Notes: generated by a model from the sequence alone, not told the origin. 64,000 nt of DNA from Ursus arctos (GCF_023065955.2 NW_026622985.1:77179931-77243930), one strand, 5' to 3'; shown: positions 23,352-36,015, numbered from the stretch's first letter. Made by a program: numbers and translations.

Positions 23352-23929
23352 ATTTTTGAATGCCCTAATTTTCCAAAGAAAGTCTCTGTCCAATTATTCC
23401 TTCTAGACTTGAGATGGTCTATTACATGTCTCAGCCATATATTTTCCCCCAGGAGGCTCTGGATTTTTTGTGCATCTTAAATTCTTTTCAAGCAATGTCT
23501 GCCACTTTTATACCTGAGTAAATTCCATATCGGGTGGAACAGAGATGAGTGTCTTACATTAGTCCTTCAGGTATCCCTACCAGTAGATTAGAATGGACAA
23601 ACACAATAATCTGTGAATAAGTCTTTTCTGCTTTCTCCAAAACCAGGGACCAGGGTCCAAAACTGAGAATGTAGGACATGGTTTTTAAGATCACTGATGA
23701 GCCATGCAGGGGATGGAGTATCGGCAAGTAAAAACACCACAAACTTTCCTGCCATTTTCTAAATTGTCTTGTCCACTATTAGCTTGGATGATATAAATCT
23801 TTGATAGCTTTCCAGAGTTCTGAAAAACTTGATTTTGACCATTTCTGCATAGTTTTCTATGTTTCTGCTTATTCTGCCATTTTGCTGGCATCATTCTTCT
23901 AGACTTAGTGTTTTGAAAATAACTTCTCA

Positions 23930-26194
23930 TATATTATAAGCTGGGCAAGATTATATCATTTCTTTTTTTATTGTCCTCAAATTCTCTTAAGAGAATTGGA
24001 AACATTGTAGGTAACAATATATAATTACTAATTTGATTCTTTATCATATTTACTAATAAGATGAACATTAACATAATAATGTTTTAATCAATAATAATTA
24101 AATAATATTAAACACGACTCAACTTTCAGTATAATTCTGTTTATGAAATAACTTTTTGGTTTTAGATTTTGAATAAACTCCTATCATTTTAGTGCTCAGC
24201 CTGCTTTTTCTATGTTCTTCAATTATAGTGAAAAGAACATACTAGAAAATAATTTTCTTATTTAATTAATCATTTTTCCAAGCATGATCATCTCTGACCT
24301 CCATTTGTTTATAAAGATTACTAAAAAGTCTTTATTACCTATTTCTCCTAAAATAAGAGCTGCTTTAAATGAAATAAACAAAAAGATACATTGAAAAATA
24401 TATGATGTTTTGGTGTTAATCCAGATATGACTTAATTCATTTGAATGTTTATAAATGACATGGTCTTTCCCACCAGATATACATGTCCTTACAGCAAATG
24501 TTCTAATCAGTCATTTGAATGACTGATCTGCCACAGCTCAAATCAATTCTTCTACTAGTGGGAAAGTGGCATATAGAGCTTAGGAATAGCAGTGCCTATG
24601 GCCATGTTAAGTCAGCACATCTTGGGACAAGTGGTTGAGAGAAAGACTAATAAACTTCTCTTTCACAGAGGTAAATATATCAGCATGAAAAAAGAATAGC
24701 AAAGTCATTTGTTTCTTTAAGGAATTACAAGTCTAAAGTGTTGTGAGATTTCAAGTTTACTAAGTTAGAGTATTCAATACTGAGTTTGGTAGAATTGTAG
24801 CTTCAAATGTTATTTTTAGTTTTGGTTCAAAATTAGAATAAAGCTCTAAGAGCTAATTTGTATGCAGATGAATGTCCCATAAGAAAGTGTATCACACAAA
24901 TATTTTTATCCTTATATTTTGATATTGCACTTTTGATTTCACATTTTCAAGAAATTTTCTGAGAAATTTTGCAATAGTAAAAAGCCACTGATTGTTATGG
25001 ATATTACCACTTTCTTCTGCTTTGTGTCACTCAAAAGTATTTTTGAGCTTCCTAATTATTTAAATAAGAAATTACATTTTATGGATTTCTGTATATATTT
25101 ATACATGCATGTTGGGGTTTTAATCTATAGTTAATGGTTTGAATAAAAAGAATTTTAATATTTATAAAGTGTGATTGAGAAGATAGCAAGGCTACTATTT
25201 CAGTTCTCATTTCCAACAGTGTTAACTTTCTCTATTTAAGACCTTACAAAATAGCCACAGATTGTGCATACTTCCAAATTCTGTGTGTCTGTGAATACAC
25301 AGTGACCCATGTTAAGTGGGAGGTAAGTGATGGAACATCTGTCAAAGGCAGCTGCTGTGCTTCATGATGGAAAATATCATTTTCTGTGATATTGGAGGAA
25401 ACTTAACAGACTGATACTTAAACTATTTTGAGAAGGCCAAAGTGGTGTCTTTGCCTGGACCTTCATTCTTACATATATGAGGCTCTCAGGGATGGCTTCA
25501 GGCACATGTTATTTGATCATAATTGGTAGTTAGATATCCAGTGTAGAATGTAAACTATCCTTAAGAATTGGTAGCTTTCAAAAGTGTGACTCAAGGATAA
25601 TAGACTCTCATAAACCCTTGTCTCTATGGCTGTATTTTCTGTGTTTTAATAACTCCATCTGACTGTACAAAGTTTTTGAGATACCCTGAAGTAAAATATT
25701 AATTATATTTACATTTAATATAAATATATAAGTATTCACATATAAAATATTTATATCTATCTATCAATCTATCTTATTTATATGTAAAATACAAAAAAAA
25801 TACCTCGAAGCACAACCCAAGATCTGGATAAGTTTAGTAAATTGCTCTGGGAAAGAGTTGGGAATGAAAATGATGATACATAAGGCTTCCTTTTTTCTAG
25901 GATGACAAGACTAACTCAAATAGTACTTTTAAAAAGTAGAACTTAGAAATAAGAAAACTAGTGAGCAAAGGTATGAGGAGAAAGAGCATAGCGCAGAAAA
26001 ACAACTGTAGCACAAAAACAAAACATAAGAGAACTTTAAAAATTTTAAAGTTCAAAATCCATGGAAAAGCAAGAACTCTTCCCTCCCCCAATTCTCTGAA
26101 TTTTCCTCCTTCCACTAACTTCTCCTAATTGTTCAGTATTAAAAAAAATATTGACTTTTGAATTCACTTTCAAATTCCAACACAGTTTATGATT
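23930..26194. other. Unassigned sequence
   Basis: About 2.3 kb of AT-rich sequence with no gene or repeat I can name. A short inverted repeat TCAGTCATT..AATGACTGA lies at about 24,508-24,527, and an AT-rich ATCTATCT stretch near 25,750-25,785. Confidence 0.4.
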
Positions 26195-26195
26195 A

Positions 26196-26208
26196 AAACA
26201 CAAGCAAA
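26196..26208 (+). repeat. Target-site duplication (left) of the L1
   Basis: AAACACAAGCAAA, repeated exactly at 28,267-28,279. The preceding 'GATT/AAAA' context fits the L1 endonuclease preference (TTTT/AA on the other strand). Confidence 0.8.
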
Positions 26209-28266
26209 TACAACAGTACATTAAAAGGATTATTCCCCACGACCAAGTGGGATTTATTCCTGGGCTGCAAGGGTGGTTCAGCATCTGCAAATCAATCAAT
26301 ATGATACACTACATAAATAAAAGAAAGGACAAGAACCATATGATCCTCTCAATAGATGCAAAAAAAGCATTTGACAAAGTAGAGCATCCTTTCTTGATTA
26401 AAAGACTTCACAGTGTAGAGATAGAGGGAACATAACTCAATATCATAAAAACCATATATGAAAAGCCCACAGAGAATATCATTCTTAATGGGGAAACTAA
26501 GATCTTTCCCTAAGGTCAGGAACACAGCAGGGATGTCCACTATCACCACCGCTGTTCAACACAGTACTAGAAGTCCTAGCCTCAGCAATCAGACAACAAA
26601 AAGAAATAAAAGGCATCCAAATCAGCAAAGAAGAAGTCAAACTCTCACTCTCTGCAGATGACATGATACTCTATATGGAAAACCCAAAAGTCTGCACCCC
26701 AAAATTGCTAGAACTCATACAGGAATTCAGCAATGTGGCAGGATATAAAAGCAATGCACAGAAATCAGTTGCATTTCTATACACTAACAATGAGACAGAA
26801 GAAAGAGAAATTAAGAAATCGATCCCATTTACAATTGTACCCAAAACCATAAGATACCAGGTAAAAGATCTGTACTCAGAAAACTATAGAACTCAGGAAA
26901 GAAATGGAGGAAGACACAAAGAAATGGAAAAAGTTCCATGTCCATGGATTGGAAGAACAAATATTGTTAAAATGTCTATGCTCCCTAGAGCAATCTACAC
27001 ATTCAGTGCCTTCCCTATCAAAATACCACCAACTTTTTTCACAGAGCTGGAACAAATAATCCTAAAATTTGAATGGAACCAGAAAAGACCCTGAATAGCC
27101 AACGGAATGTTGAAAAAGAAAACCAAAGCTGGTGGCATCACAATTCCGGACTTCAAGCTCTATTACAAAGCTGTAATCATCAAGATAGTATGGTACTTGC
27201 ATAAAAACAGACACATAGATCAATGGAACCCAGAAATGGACCCTCAACTCTATGGTCAACTAATCTTCAACAAAGAAGGAAAGACTATCCAATGGAAAAA
27301 AGACAGTCTCTTCAACAAATGGTGTTGGGAAAATTGGACAGTTACATGCAGAAGAATGAAACTGGACCATTTCTTTACACCATACAAAAAAATAGACTCA
27401 AAATGGATGAAGGACCTAAATGTGAGACAGAAATCCAACAAAATCCTAGAGGAGAACACAGGCAGCAACCTCTTTGACTTCAGCTGCAGCAACTTCTTGC
27501 TAGACATGTCTCCAAAGGAAAGTGAAACAAAGGCAAAAATGAACTATTGGGACCTCACCAAGATAAAACGCTTTTGCACAGCAAAGGAAACAGCTGACAA
27601 AACCCAAAAGATAACTGATAGAATGGAAGAAGATATTTGCAAATGACATGTAGGATCAAGGGCTAGTATCCAAAATCTATAACGAACTTATCAAACTCCA
27701 CACCCAAAGAACAAATAATCCAATCAAGAAATGGGCAGAATGCATGAACAGACATTTCTCCAAAGAAGACATCCAAATGGCCTCAATGTTTCTAGCAGCA
27801 AGGTCCAAAATAGCCAACTACAGAAAGAGCCCAGATGTCAATCAACAGATGAATGGATAAAGAAGATGTGAGATATATATATATATATATATATCATGTT
27901 GCAACAACATGGATGAAACTAGGGGATATTATGCTATGTGAAATAAGTCAATCAGAAAAAGACAATTATGATATGATCTCAATGATATGCGAAATTTAAG
28001 AAACAAAACAGAGGATCATAAGGGAAGAGAGAAAAAATTAAACAAGATGAAACCAGAGAGGGAGACAAACCATAAGAAACCAGATAGTTAAACTATAGGA
28101 AACAAACAGAGGGTTGCTGGAAGGGAAGGAGGTGGAGGGATGGGGTAACTGGGAGCTGGACATTAAGGAGGGCATGTGAGGTAATGAGTACTGGGTATTA
28201 TATAAGACTGATGAATCACAGACCTGTAACTCTGAAACCAATAATACATTATATGTTAATAAAAGG
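26209..28266 (+). mobile_element. 5'-truncated L1 with broken ORF2
   Basis: Plus-strand L1 containing the second half of ORF2 and a 3' UTR. Reverse transcriptase traces are clear: 'GFIPGLQGW' and '[15 protein letters not shown]' (motif A, catalytic Asp retained) at 26,247-26,435. The motif C position reads SADD rather than FADD (about 26,653-26,664). The C-terminal region runs from 26,663 to 27,646, with 'GGITIPDFKLYYKAVIIKIVWY', 'SLFNKWCWENW' and 'AKMNYWDLTKIKRFCTAKET'. It is dead: a net frameshift lies between 26,435 and 26,663, a TGA at about 27,092-27,094 interrupts the C-terminal frame, and near 27,782 ORF2 jumps straight into the 3'-end phrase 'AATGTTTCTAGCAGCAAGG', so the last part of ORF2 is deleted. 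AATAAA at 28,258-28,263 precedes the target duplication. Confidence 0.93.
27872..27894. repeat. (AT)n in the L1 3' region
   Basis: About 11-12 AT units replacing the short ATATAT normally found here in carnivore L1. A local expansion inside the element. Confidence 0.9.
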
Positions 28267-28279
28267 AAACACAAGCAAA

Positions 28280-30440
28280 ACAGAAACCCTTTGTTTGCAG
28301 CAGATTTTAATTTGTGTAGGCAGCGCATTGCTATTTTAAGCAACAGGGATGGAATATAAAGGCAATGAAGTAGAATTAATACATTTGTAATATAAGTCAA
28401 ATTGTTCCCCAAAGTCCAACACTATAGTTTCATGATTGGTAGTTTCATGAGTGTCAAGTGGATTCATATAAAATATCAATTTAATCTTACTCTATCTATT
28501 TGCCAATCATAGACTAATACAGTGTAGTTTAATTATATTCCTCTTGGAACACATAGTAAACCTTAGCTGTGATGATACTACTTCATGTCCATTGCAATAA
28601 CCAAAAGGTATAAATTAAAAAAAAAAATACAGGGCTGTTGAAACAATGAGATTCTAATCCTGACTCTTTTACTAATGCTTTGCACAATTAATTTAACCCA
28701 CTAACCCCAAAATATTTCTTTTGTAGTCCCTACTTTTTCAAAGATTTCATGGGTCCACAGAGTACTGCATGACATGAGGGCAATACAGTAATATTTTCAT
28801 GAACTGCAACAGAATACTGATATTTATGTCTCTGATATTTGTTTTGAATCAGCCTCTATCTTATGAAACATTAGTGATGACAATAGTTGGTAGGATTGTT
28901 TTTGCTATTAATGTGCTTTCTTGATACAATTTAAAAATATGTCAAAATTATGTTATTTTCTCTTTTACACTCACAAATATAAATATTTGTTCATATTTAA
29001 ATATACATAAGCATTTTATATAAATATATGCACACACATACATCTATATGTTTATGTATATATATGTTACATACATTTTTTGTTATATATATGTATATAT
29101 TACATCTTAGGACATCTTTTCACCCTCATTTTGTAAATAAGGAAATTTCTGCTTGGTTTATTAATTCATTTTGGATTTCACTACTTCTACTTTACGTTCA
29201 GTGTTCCTTACATCAGACTACATCTATTCCTGACTTAAGGCAAAAAGTTTTCGTGATGCTATGATGGTAACTATTTTTTTTGGCATTAAGACTTTGAAAA
29301 CTCTACAGAAATATATACTAGAATAATAGATTGTATTCTCAACCACCAATTATCCATTGTCATGGGTAATAACCTGATGGTTCCAGAAATAACTTAATGA
29401 TTGATCCCTTCCAGCATATCAATTCCCCTTCTAACAATATGAATTTTAAAAGGTCAACACCATTCCTGTGAAACAACAGAAGTGCCAGGTGAAGCATATA
29501 AATATAGTGGATCATAACAAAAAATTTTCAGTCTCAAGTTTCCAAGGTTTTTCCATTGTTTGGTTTAATTCTGCTCATATATTTGCATCCCTCTAAAGTT
29601 TGAGTTGGTGGAATTGATTCTGTAAACCCAACAGGAGAATGACCAGGTCAACTGCATCCAGAGATGCCTGTCCCTCATTTCTGCTCTGTGTCTAAACTCA
29701 GGCAATGAATAATCACAATATAAATTGCAGGACCAGGTTTTGCAAAACTGCAATGCTAGTAATATGTCAGTATATCCAACAATCTCTGCAGCTACTTCAG
29801 AAACACCAATCACCATGAAATGTAAATACTTGAACAAACCCAAATAACTAGAAAATACCTATGGCATATATTGCATTGTGTTATGTCATCAAGGAAGAGA
29901 CACACAAAAAATACAATTCATAGAAAACTCAGCTCTATCTTTGAAGGTTAAGCAGTGACTAAATGAGATATTACTACTTTGAAGAATACCTTTCTTGATA
30001 TATGATATGCTTCTCTTCTCATATATTTCAAAACACAGCTATTTACAATCCTTCTAATCTTATGGGGTGCAGTAAAGTGTGACTTTGAAATATTGTCAGT
30101 TTCAACAAATGCATAAATAGATAAGTTAATGTTTCTTGATATTGAGATGAGAGCATTAGTAGCTTGCTGTGGGTGTGCACAGATTTCCACAAATTATAAA
30201 AGGCAGCAAAAAGGTCATATATATAGTCAAAAACATTCCATACACATTTCCCAGCTCATATTATTGTTGAACATCTCTATTTCCTGCTACTTTGCTACTT
30301 TTTTTGTTTTAACTGTTTTCCATGGCACTCTAGAGGATAAAATAAATGATTTCTGATCAGGACTTCCAAACTTCTGAGAAGTAAATTAACTGAAAAACAT
30401 AACAGAGTTAGAAAAAAATGGCACTGTTGGAATTTGCCTT
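28280..30440. other. Unassigned sequence
   Basis: No gene or named repeat seen. There is an A-run near 28,617-28,627 and an AT-rich, ATATGT-containing stretch at about 28,970-29,105. Small open frames on both strands show no family resemblance. Confidence 0.4.
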
Positions 30441-31180
30441 GTTGGTAGGTTAACGATGACCCTAAATTCTGTTATTCTTCCCTATGAGAGGTGCAGTTTA
30501 ATTCCAAACTGGCCTTAATGACTTGCCTGGGCAATATAGTCAGACAATATGGTGATGTGACAATGTGATGTTCTCAGACTCCTGAAACTAGGTCATAAAA
30601 AGCCTCGTATCTGAGTTTCTTGGAGCACTTGTTCTGGAGAAAGCTAACAACCATGTAAGAAGACTAAAAACTTTATGTTGAGAGGCCAAGGCATGTGAAA
30701 AGAGACTATGGATTGTGTGATGCCAGAAGAAGAGAAAAAGAGATGAGTAAGGGGACAGATCTTTAAAGTGCCACATATGTGAGTGAAGAAGTCATCTTTG
30801 AAGTGGAAACTCCGGCCCTACCCACTCCATACGGTCATGTAGATCAGTGATAAAACCTCCAGCTGAACCCTTCACAAATTCTGAATCCATAAATTTGTTA
30901 GTAAGATCAAATAATTGTTTTTTTTTTAAATATTTTATTTATTTATTTGACAGAGAGAGACACACAGCCAGTGAGAGAGGGAACACAAACAGGGGGAGTG
31001 GGAGAGGAAGAAGCAAGCTCCCAGCGGAGGAGCCTGATGTAGCGCTCGATCCCAGGACCCTGGGATCACGACCTGGGCTGAAGGCAGACACTTAATGACT
31101 GAGCCACCCAGGCGCCCCAGATCAAATGACTGTTTTAAACCACTAGCAGTTTGTTTTGCAGATAACCAGAACAAGCTTCA
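30440..31180 (+). mobile_element. LTR-like old repeat split by a SINEC (tentative)
   Basis: The stretch has the flavour of a mammalian MaLR/ERVL LTR: 'CTAAATTCTGTTATTCTTCCC' near the left, 'TGGAGAAAGCTAACAACCATGTAAGAAGAC' in the middle and 'GTTTTAAACCACTAGCAGTTTGTTTTGCAG' at the right end. A SINEC interrupts it at 30,922-31,118. The family call is inference and could be wrong. Confidence 0.4.
30922..31118 (-). mobile_element. SINEC with long target duplication
   Basis: Antisense young-type copy ending 'TGAGCCACCCAGGCGCCCC'. Flanked by 18-bp copies AGATCAAATAATTGTTTT (30,904-30,921) and AGATCAAATGACTGTTTT (31,119-31,136). Confidence 0.95.
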
Positions 31181-31264
31181 TAATTCTAAATCCTTATTCG
31201 GGTTCATCCTGGTCTTGCAAACCTGCCAACCCTATGGGAGTCAGATAAAGTTAGAGCAAAAGAG

Positions 31265-31425
31265 TGTTTAATGTTCATGTTGTTCAACACTTTGTAGATA
31301 ATAAAAATGAGATCAAGACAAGTGAAGTGACTTAAACATGTCCACACATTTGGTGACCACCAGAGCTGGAACTAAAACCACAGATTCCTGGTCTGGCAGC
31401 CCTATTTCCATTCACTTTGCAGGAT
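31265..31425 (-). mobile_element. MIR SINE fragment
   Basis: Antisense MIR-like order: 'GATAATAAAAATGAGATCAAGACAAGTGAAGTGACTTAAACATGTCCACAC', 'CAGAGCTGGAACTAAAACCACAGATTCCTGGTCTGGCAGCC' and 'TTTCCATTC'. Diverged. Confidence 0.65.
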
Positions 31426-31959
31426 ATTAAATTATTTCTTAAAAAAAAAAAAAGATGCAGAATTTTAATGTTTTTCCTTCTGAGGAATTCCTGAGAAAAC
31501 ATGTACAGATCTGAAAAATTACTTTCTTTTTAATGATGAGAACTGAATTGGTCAAGTTATATCAACCAGGATGCAAGTATAAAGTTTTCATAGTACTTTA
31601 TTTTTATTTAAGAGTCACTAGATTTATATTGAAATATTTGGTTATTTTGAAGCAAATTATATGCAGGATAATTTTGATAATTAGTAATTAATAATGTAAT
31701 AGGTGATACTTAAGATGTGAAGAGGGGAAATAGCAAAGTATCTGTATGGAGGCACAGATGACTTTTTGGAGTAAGAAATACACTAGGTTTAGTAAAAGAT
31801 CACCAGAAGATAGATGAAAGTGGGCTTGGGGCATCCCTGGCTGACAGACTGGCATATATGAGGGCTGTCACAGGTCAACTAGTCTGGTGTATTCAGAAAA
31901 TCATAAGGGACTTAATATTACTATCTCATATAGTTTAAATGAGAATGGCAAGGTGGGAA

Positions 31960-32400
31960 GAAGATGGACAGTAGTTGAGTAGCCTAAAAAGTTTTTAAGC
32001 AGAGGACATATATGGTTGGGCTACACTGAAAGACCACCTTGGTGGTTAGGTGGAGGAACAGGTAGGAAAAAAGAAAGACTGGACAAAGGTACTCAAAAAT
32101 TAGGTAACTATCAACAGACTATATTCAAGAGATAATGAAGGCCTGAAATGAGATAGTGGTTGAGCTAGAGAAATAGAGAATATTTGAAAAATAAGTGGTA
32201 GGAATTACAAGGTGACGGAGACCAGCTAAATGGATAACTGGGATCAGGGAAAAAATAAGCTCAGGATAATGCCCAGACATCTGACTTAGAAGCTTTCCAG
32301 GATAACTGGTTTCATGGATATCCCTAGGGATTGTAGGAAGGAAGGAATACATAAATAAATATTTAGGAGTAAAGGGGGTTCAGTTTCAGACCTGATTTTT
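31960..32400 (-). mobile_element. L2 LINE fragment
   Basis: The purine-rich phrases 'TTTTTAAGCAGAGGACATATATGG', 'AAAGACCACCTTGGTGGTTAGGTGGAGGAACAGG' and 'GTTCAGTTTCAGACCTG' follow the antisense L2 3' region (GGGTTTTGAGCAGGGGAGTGACATG.., AGTTCAGTTTTGGACATG). Confidence 0.65.
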
Positions 32401-32436
32401 ATTTATCTGTGGAATAATGATATGGCTATGTTTAAC

Positions 32437-32650
32437 TATCACTCCACTGTGAAGCTTTTTCTCAACTCTCATCCCCTAAATGCAGCTGAATTCTTCCTCC
32501 CTTATACCAGCTCTATTTCTCTGCATACATCTATTTGTATCCATTAACAATTTCCATGATATATTTTAATTTTATCTATATATCAATATTTCCTTCTATA
32601 TTAGCAGTTATTGGAGGTTACAGATTATGTCTCACAGCAGGTAATTTTAT
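32437..32650 (+). mobile_element. L2 LINE 3' fragment
   Basis: Sense L2-like: 'TCCACTGTGAAGCTTTTTCTCAACTCTCATCCCC', 'GAATTCTTCCTCCCTTATACCAGCTCTATTTCTCTGCATACATC' and 'TATTGGAGGTTACAGATTATGTCTC'. Opposite in orientation to the neighbouring L2 piece. Confidence 0.55.
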
Positions 32651-33220
32651 AAATCTCTCAGGCTTGGACTAAAGTAATGTTATAAAAAAATAGCAAAGTA
32701 AATTTTTTTTTCTGATTTGTCCTCCTATCACTTATGTGGCTCCAACTAGAGACCTCTATCTTAAAAAATGGGTTTCTGAAACATCTCATAAAAGGCACCT
32801 TTTTCCCATTTCCATATGGTCCAGTATGCTCCCAGCATATTTCCATATGCTCTAGTATTTTGCGAGCCACTCTGTTTTCTGCCAAGTATCTCATTCATCT
32901 TTACAGCTGCTACATAGCAACATTTTCTGGGGATACCAGGAAAGATCCACAAGAATAATTCATCTGATTCTCTCTCCACATATATCTTTTGCATTTCCAC
33001 CCTGCTATCTCAGAGTTAAAATTTCTTCTGGTATTGAATTTACTTGAATATGGAGAGAATTATTAGGCTACAGCCTATTATACTTTTGGAATATCCTGTA
33101 TATGAGTTTGATCCTATCTGTTTGTTCACCACAGTACAAATAAGGTCCTAACACAGACAAGCTGTAGTTTTACACTTGTATCATACATTCTCGCCCCTCA
33201 AGGTTAAGTTATGGGAGACC

Positions 33221-33404
33221 TTTTATTTTATTATTATTTTTTTTTAAGAGAGAGAGCATGAGCAGGGAGGGGGACAGGGAGCAAGAGAATATTAAGCAGA
33301 CTCTATGCTGGGCACACAGCCCAATGTGGGGCTTGATCTCATGACCCTGAGACCATGACCTGAGCCAAAATCAAAAGTCAGATGCTTAGCCACCCAGATG
33401 CCCC
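33221..33404 (-). mobile_element. SINEC, older
   Basis: Antisense: 'TTTTTTTTAAGAGAGAGAGCATGAGCAGG', 'GGGGCTTGATCTCATGACCCTGAGACCATGACCTGAGCC' and 'CTTAGCCACCCAGATGCCCC'. It lacks the AAAGATTTTATT segment. Confidence 0.9.
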
Positions 33405-35500
33405 AGAGTTTTTAAATATCTTTTCTCAAAAGAAAGTCATTTCAATTGTTATCTAATGAGGTCTATAACTTTAACAGCTATTTCCCATTTCCTGAGTCTG
33501 TGTGGGTATGGGCAAAATCAGAAGAGGCTGCTAATTATAGAGTAGCAAGGATACAAGGAGGCTTTGCCCATGTAATATCTACAAACTCGGAGAATTTCTC
33601 CACAGTCCATTACTTCACATATGCTTTAAACTCTTTTCCTCCTATTATGTACCCTAGTTTATATCTCACTTGGATTCTCTCTCTCTCTGCTCATTCCATT
33701 TATACTTATGACTTGGTCTACCACAATTAGTTCCTATTTTATTGCTAGATGCTGCTTCTCATACAATATCCACAATTTCACATTTGATGACAATTCTTGG
33801 ACCAACTCCATCACTATGATTATTTCCAATTTACTTTAAAAAGGGGTTTAGCCTTTTTCCAAACATTCTCAACCACTGGTCGTTCCTCCCTTACCTCTTT
33901 GCCACATCTCATTTCCCACCTTCAGAAAGATGCAGGCATATTTCTGATTTTCATCATCCATCAGTTCTAAAAGAGAATATGCAGGTGTATTTTGTGATTT
34001 TCCTATTATTCATTGCTGGATCCTTAGTACTATTGTGTGCTTAACACTAAACTAAATGCCTAACAAAACCTGAAGAAATGGTTCATCAAGTCAGCTCAAC
34101 TGGTGGGCCAGTCTGGACTAGATTCTAAAACTGGGCCATTTTCCTTGCCATGTGCCTCAAGGGCTCTACTTTTTATCTTTGTTTTAGATGCTTTCTCTAC
34201 TTTTTCTATATTTCTGGATACAGGTTTTCAAGTACTAAATCCTCTTCTATATTGCAGGAAATCTGCTGTTGAATTTACCTGTCTTGACTGGGTTTCTTTG
34301 GTCTGATCCAATCGGAATGTCTGCTTATATTCCTTCCAACTGTAAACCATCAGAAGTCATAATTCATCACACCGGCAGAACCTGTTATCAGTGAATTTTC
34401 CTTTAAGTGTATGAAATCTGGGTTCATCTTTCTGCCTATTGTATGATGCCAGAATCTGGTGATTATGCTTTACTTGACATCTAAAGCCTTCCTACTGCCA
34501 GGTACTTGAATGCTTTCTATTTGGGTGTCCCATCACAGGAAAGCTGTCGTTGTTTTGAACTTCTGTTATTTCCTCCCCATACCATGTTCTGCCTCAATTT
34601 ATACCAAGTCTTCTAACAACACAGACTCTTACACTTTAATTTTGAACATCAGATTTTCAGACAAAAGTCTTATGGTTAAGCAATAATAATCTCAGAAGAA
34701 AATTATGGACAATATTTTGGGAGATAACTGTTTAATTTCCTTTGGATACAATAGGTCAGAGTTCAACCTTCTTTTAATTTTCTATCTCCCAGCTTTCATA
34801 AAGTTAGTTAGTTCATGGACACATGCACACACACATCATACATACACATTTTACTTCAAAGGGAAGACAACAAATCAGTCTGATTACGTCAATTGATCCT
34901 GACTTTGAAAAACACTGTCAATTTTCAGGGTCGAAGGGATGGTCTGGCTTCCTTGGGCAGTGCTGACTCAAGATAGAAGATAGATATTAATTTATATGAG
35001 CTCTGAAATTTGAACAAAACACAAATTTATTCATTGGTAAACCTTCTGAAATGTTTCTCAGCAAACACTGAGAACACACACAGCAGGTTGATTTTGAGAC
35101 TTCAGTCTATTCCATTCATTTTCACTTTGTTTTATTGTGCTGTTCCCCATTTAGATACTATTTTCCACAAACTGAACTTAAACGTAATTATTTGGTTATC
35201 ACACATGGGATCATTTTTTAATGAAGTGTGAATGTGGGTAAATCATGTAACAATGAAGACTTTATTTCCATTCCTCTAAAATTAGGTACTGATACTGCCT
35301 AAGATGGGGAGGAGGGGAAGAAAGAAACTCCAGAGAGGCTATATTACCGGAGATTGGGCAAAGAACTCCGGGTTGCTGGAGGAAGTGCCCAACTTTACAA
35401 CATGCACCTAATAAACAGCTTGGTCACTTAGGCTAATGATTTCTTTTATATTTTTTTTCTTATTTTTGTTAGGTTTATAACATCTAAAATTACAAGGGGA
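33405..35500. other. Unassigned sequence left of the promoter
   Basis: No repeat or exon recognised with confidence. The 33,600-34,650 stretch is mildly pyrimidine-rich on the plus strand. If the minus-strand donor at 35,900 is real, this is intron of that divergent transcript. I could not find a matching acceptor/exon pair. Confidence 0.4.
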
Positions 35501-35952
35501 AATAAGATTGAGGCGTGGTAGGCACCCAGAGAATTGCCTCATGAAAATAGTTTCTTGTTTGCTTTTCTGTACACCACAAAAACTAGACGGAGTCACGTTG
35601 CTGCCAGCAGGGGAAGAGAGGTGGACAAACGCTGTGAGCTCTCTTGGCTCCCAAGGCTGGTGAGAGCCGCTCCAGAGAAGGCGGACACAGAGCCACATTC
35701 CACGGCCGGGAGCCCCACTAAAAGGCAAACCATCCCCTAAAACCCAGACCCTGCTGGCTGCAAAAAAGTGCCAAGACGGAAAGGAAGGACCTGACTAGAA
35801 AACAAGGAGAAGCAGAAATACAGTCAAGAAAAAACTACACTGAAAGAAGGCCAAAGTCCGGGTAAGGCAAAAAGCACCAAGACTGAGACCAAGAGCTTAC
35901 CTTCCCAGCACCGGCGCGCGGGAGAGTAACCGCGAGGCCCCACCCACTATTC

Positions 35953-35971
35953 GTCACGTGACTGCCACGTG
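35953..35971. promoter_or_regulatory. Tandem E-boxes (CACGTG x2)
   Basis: Two CACGTG hexamers 5 bp apart, the first inside a 10-bp palindrome GTCACGTGAC. This is a binding sequence for bHLH-zip factors (USF, MAX/MGA, MITF/TFE family). Which factor acts here is unknown. Confidence 0.65.
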
Positions 35972-36015
35972 AGCAGCGCTTCTGGAAGAGCCCGAGTCAC
36001 GCGCGGCTCCTCGAA

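Larger units (their letters stand above)
18735..23925 (-). mobile_element. Long old L1 LINE, minus strand, degraded
   Basis: On the plus strand the left part is an antisense L1M 3' UTR (18,740-18,900, 'AACCACCACCTCTATCTAGTTCC'). It then runs through antisense ORF2 ('GTTCATCCATGTTGTAGGATGTATC' at 18,970; 'CTGTTTCTGGGAAA' near 20,150; 'GGGCATCTCTGTCTTGTTTC' near 20,678). From 21,150 the sequence matches the antisense L1M 5' region ('TTTCAGCACTTTAAATATGTCACCCCATTGCC', 'GATTATGATGTGTCTTGGTGTGAATCTCTGAATTTATTC'). The likely 5' start is near 23,880-23,905 (CATTTTGCTGGCATCATTCTTC). Part of ORF2 and ORF1 is missing. Four SINECs and an (AT)n tract are nested inside. Treating both halves as one element is inference from order and orientation. 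Confidence 0.7.

Noticed and set aside
26247..27646. Reverse transcriptase as a host gene or a retron-like system
   Set aside because: Motifs, order and 3' UTR are those of a mammalian L1 ORF2 with a frameshift, a premature stop and target duplications. It is a dead LINE copy.
35601..35625. Possible CTCF site (CCAGCAGGGG core)
   Set aside because: The core is followed by AAG instead of the usual GCGC-type extension. Too weak to call without a matrix score.
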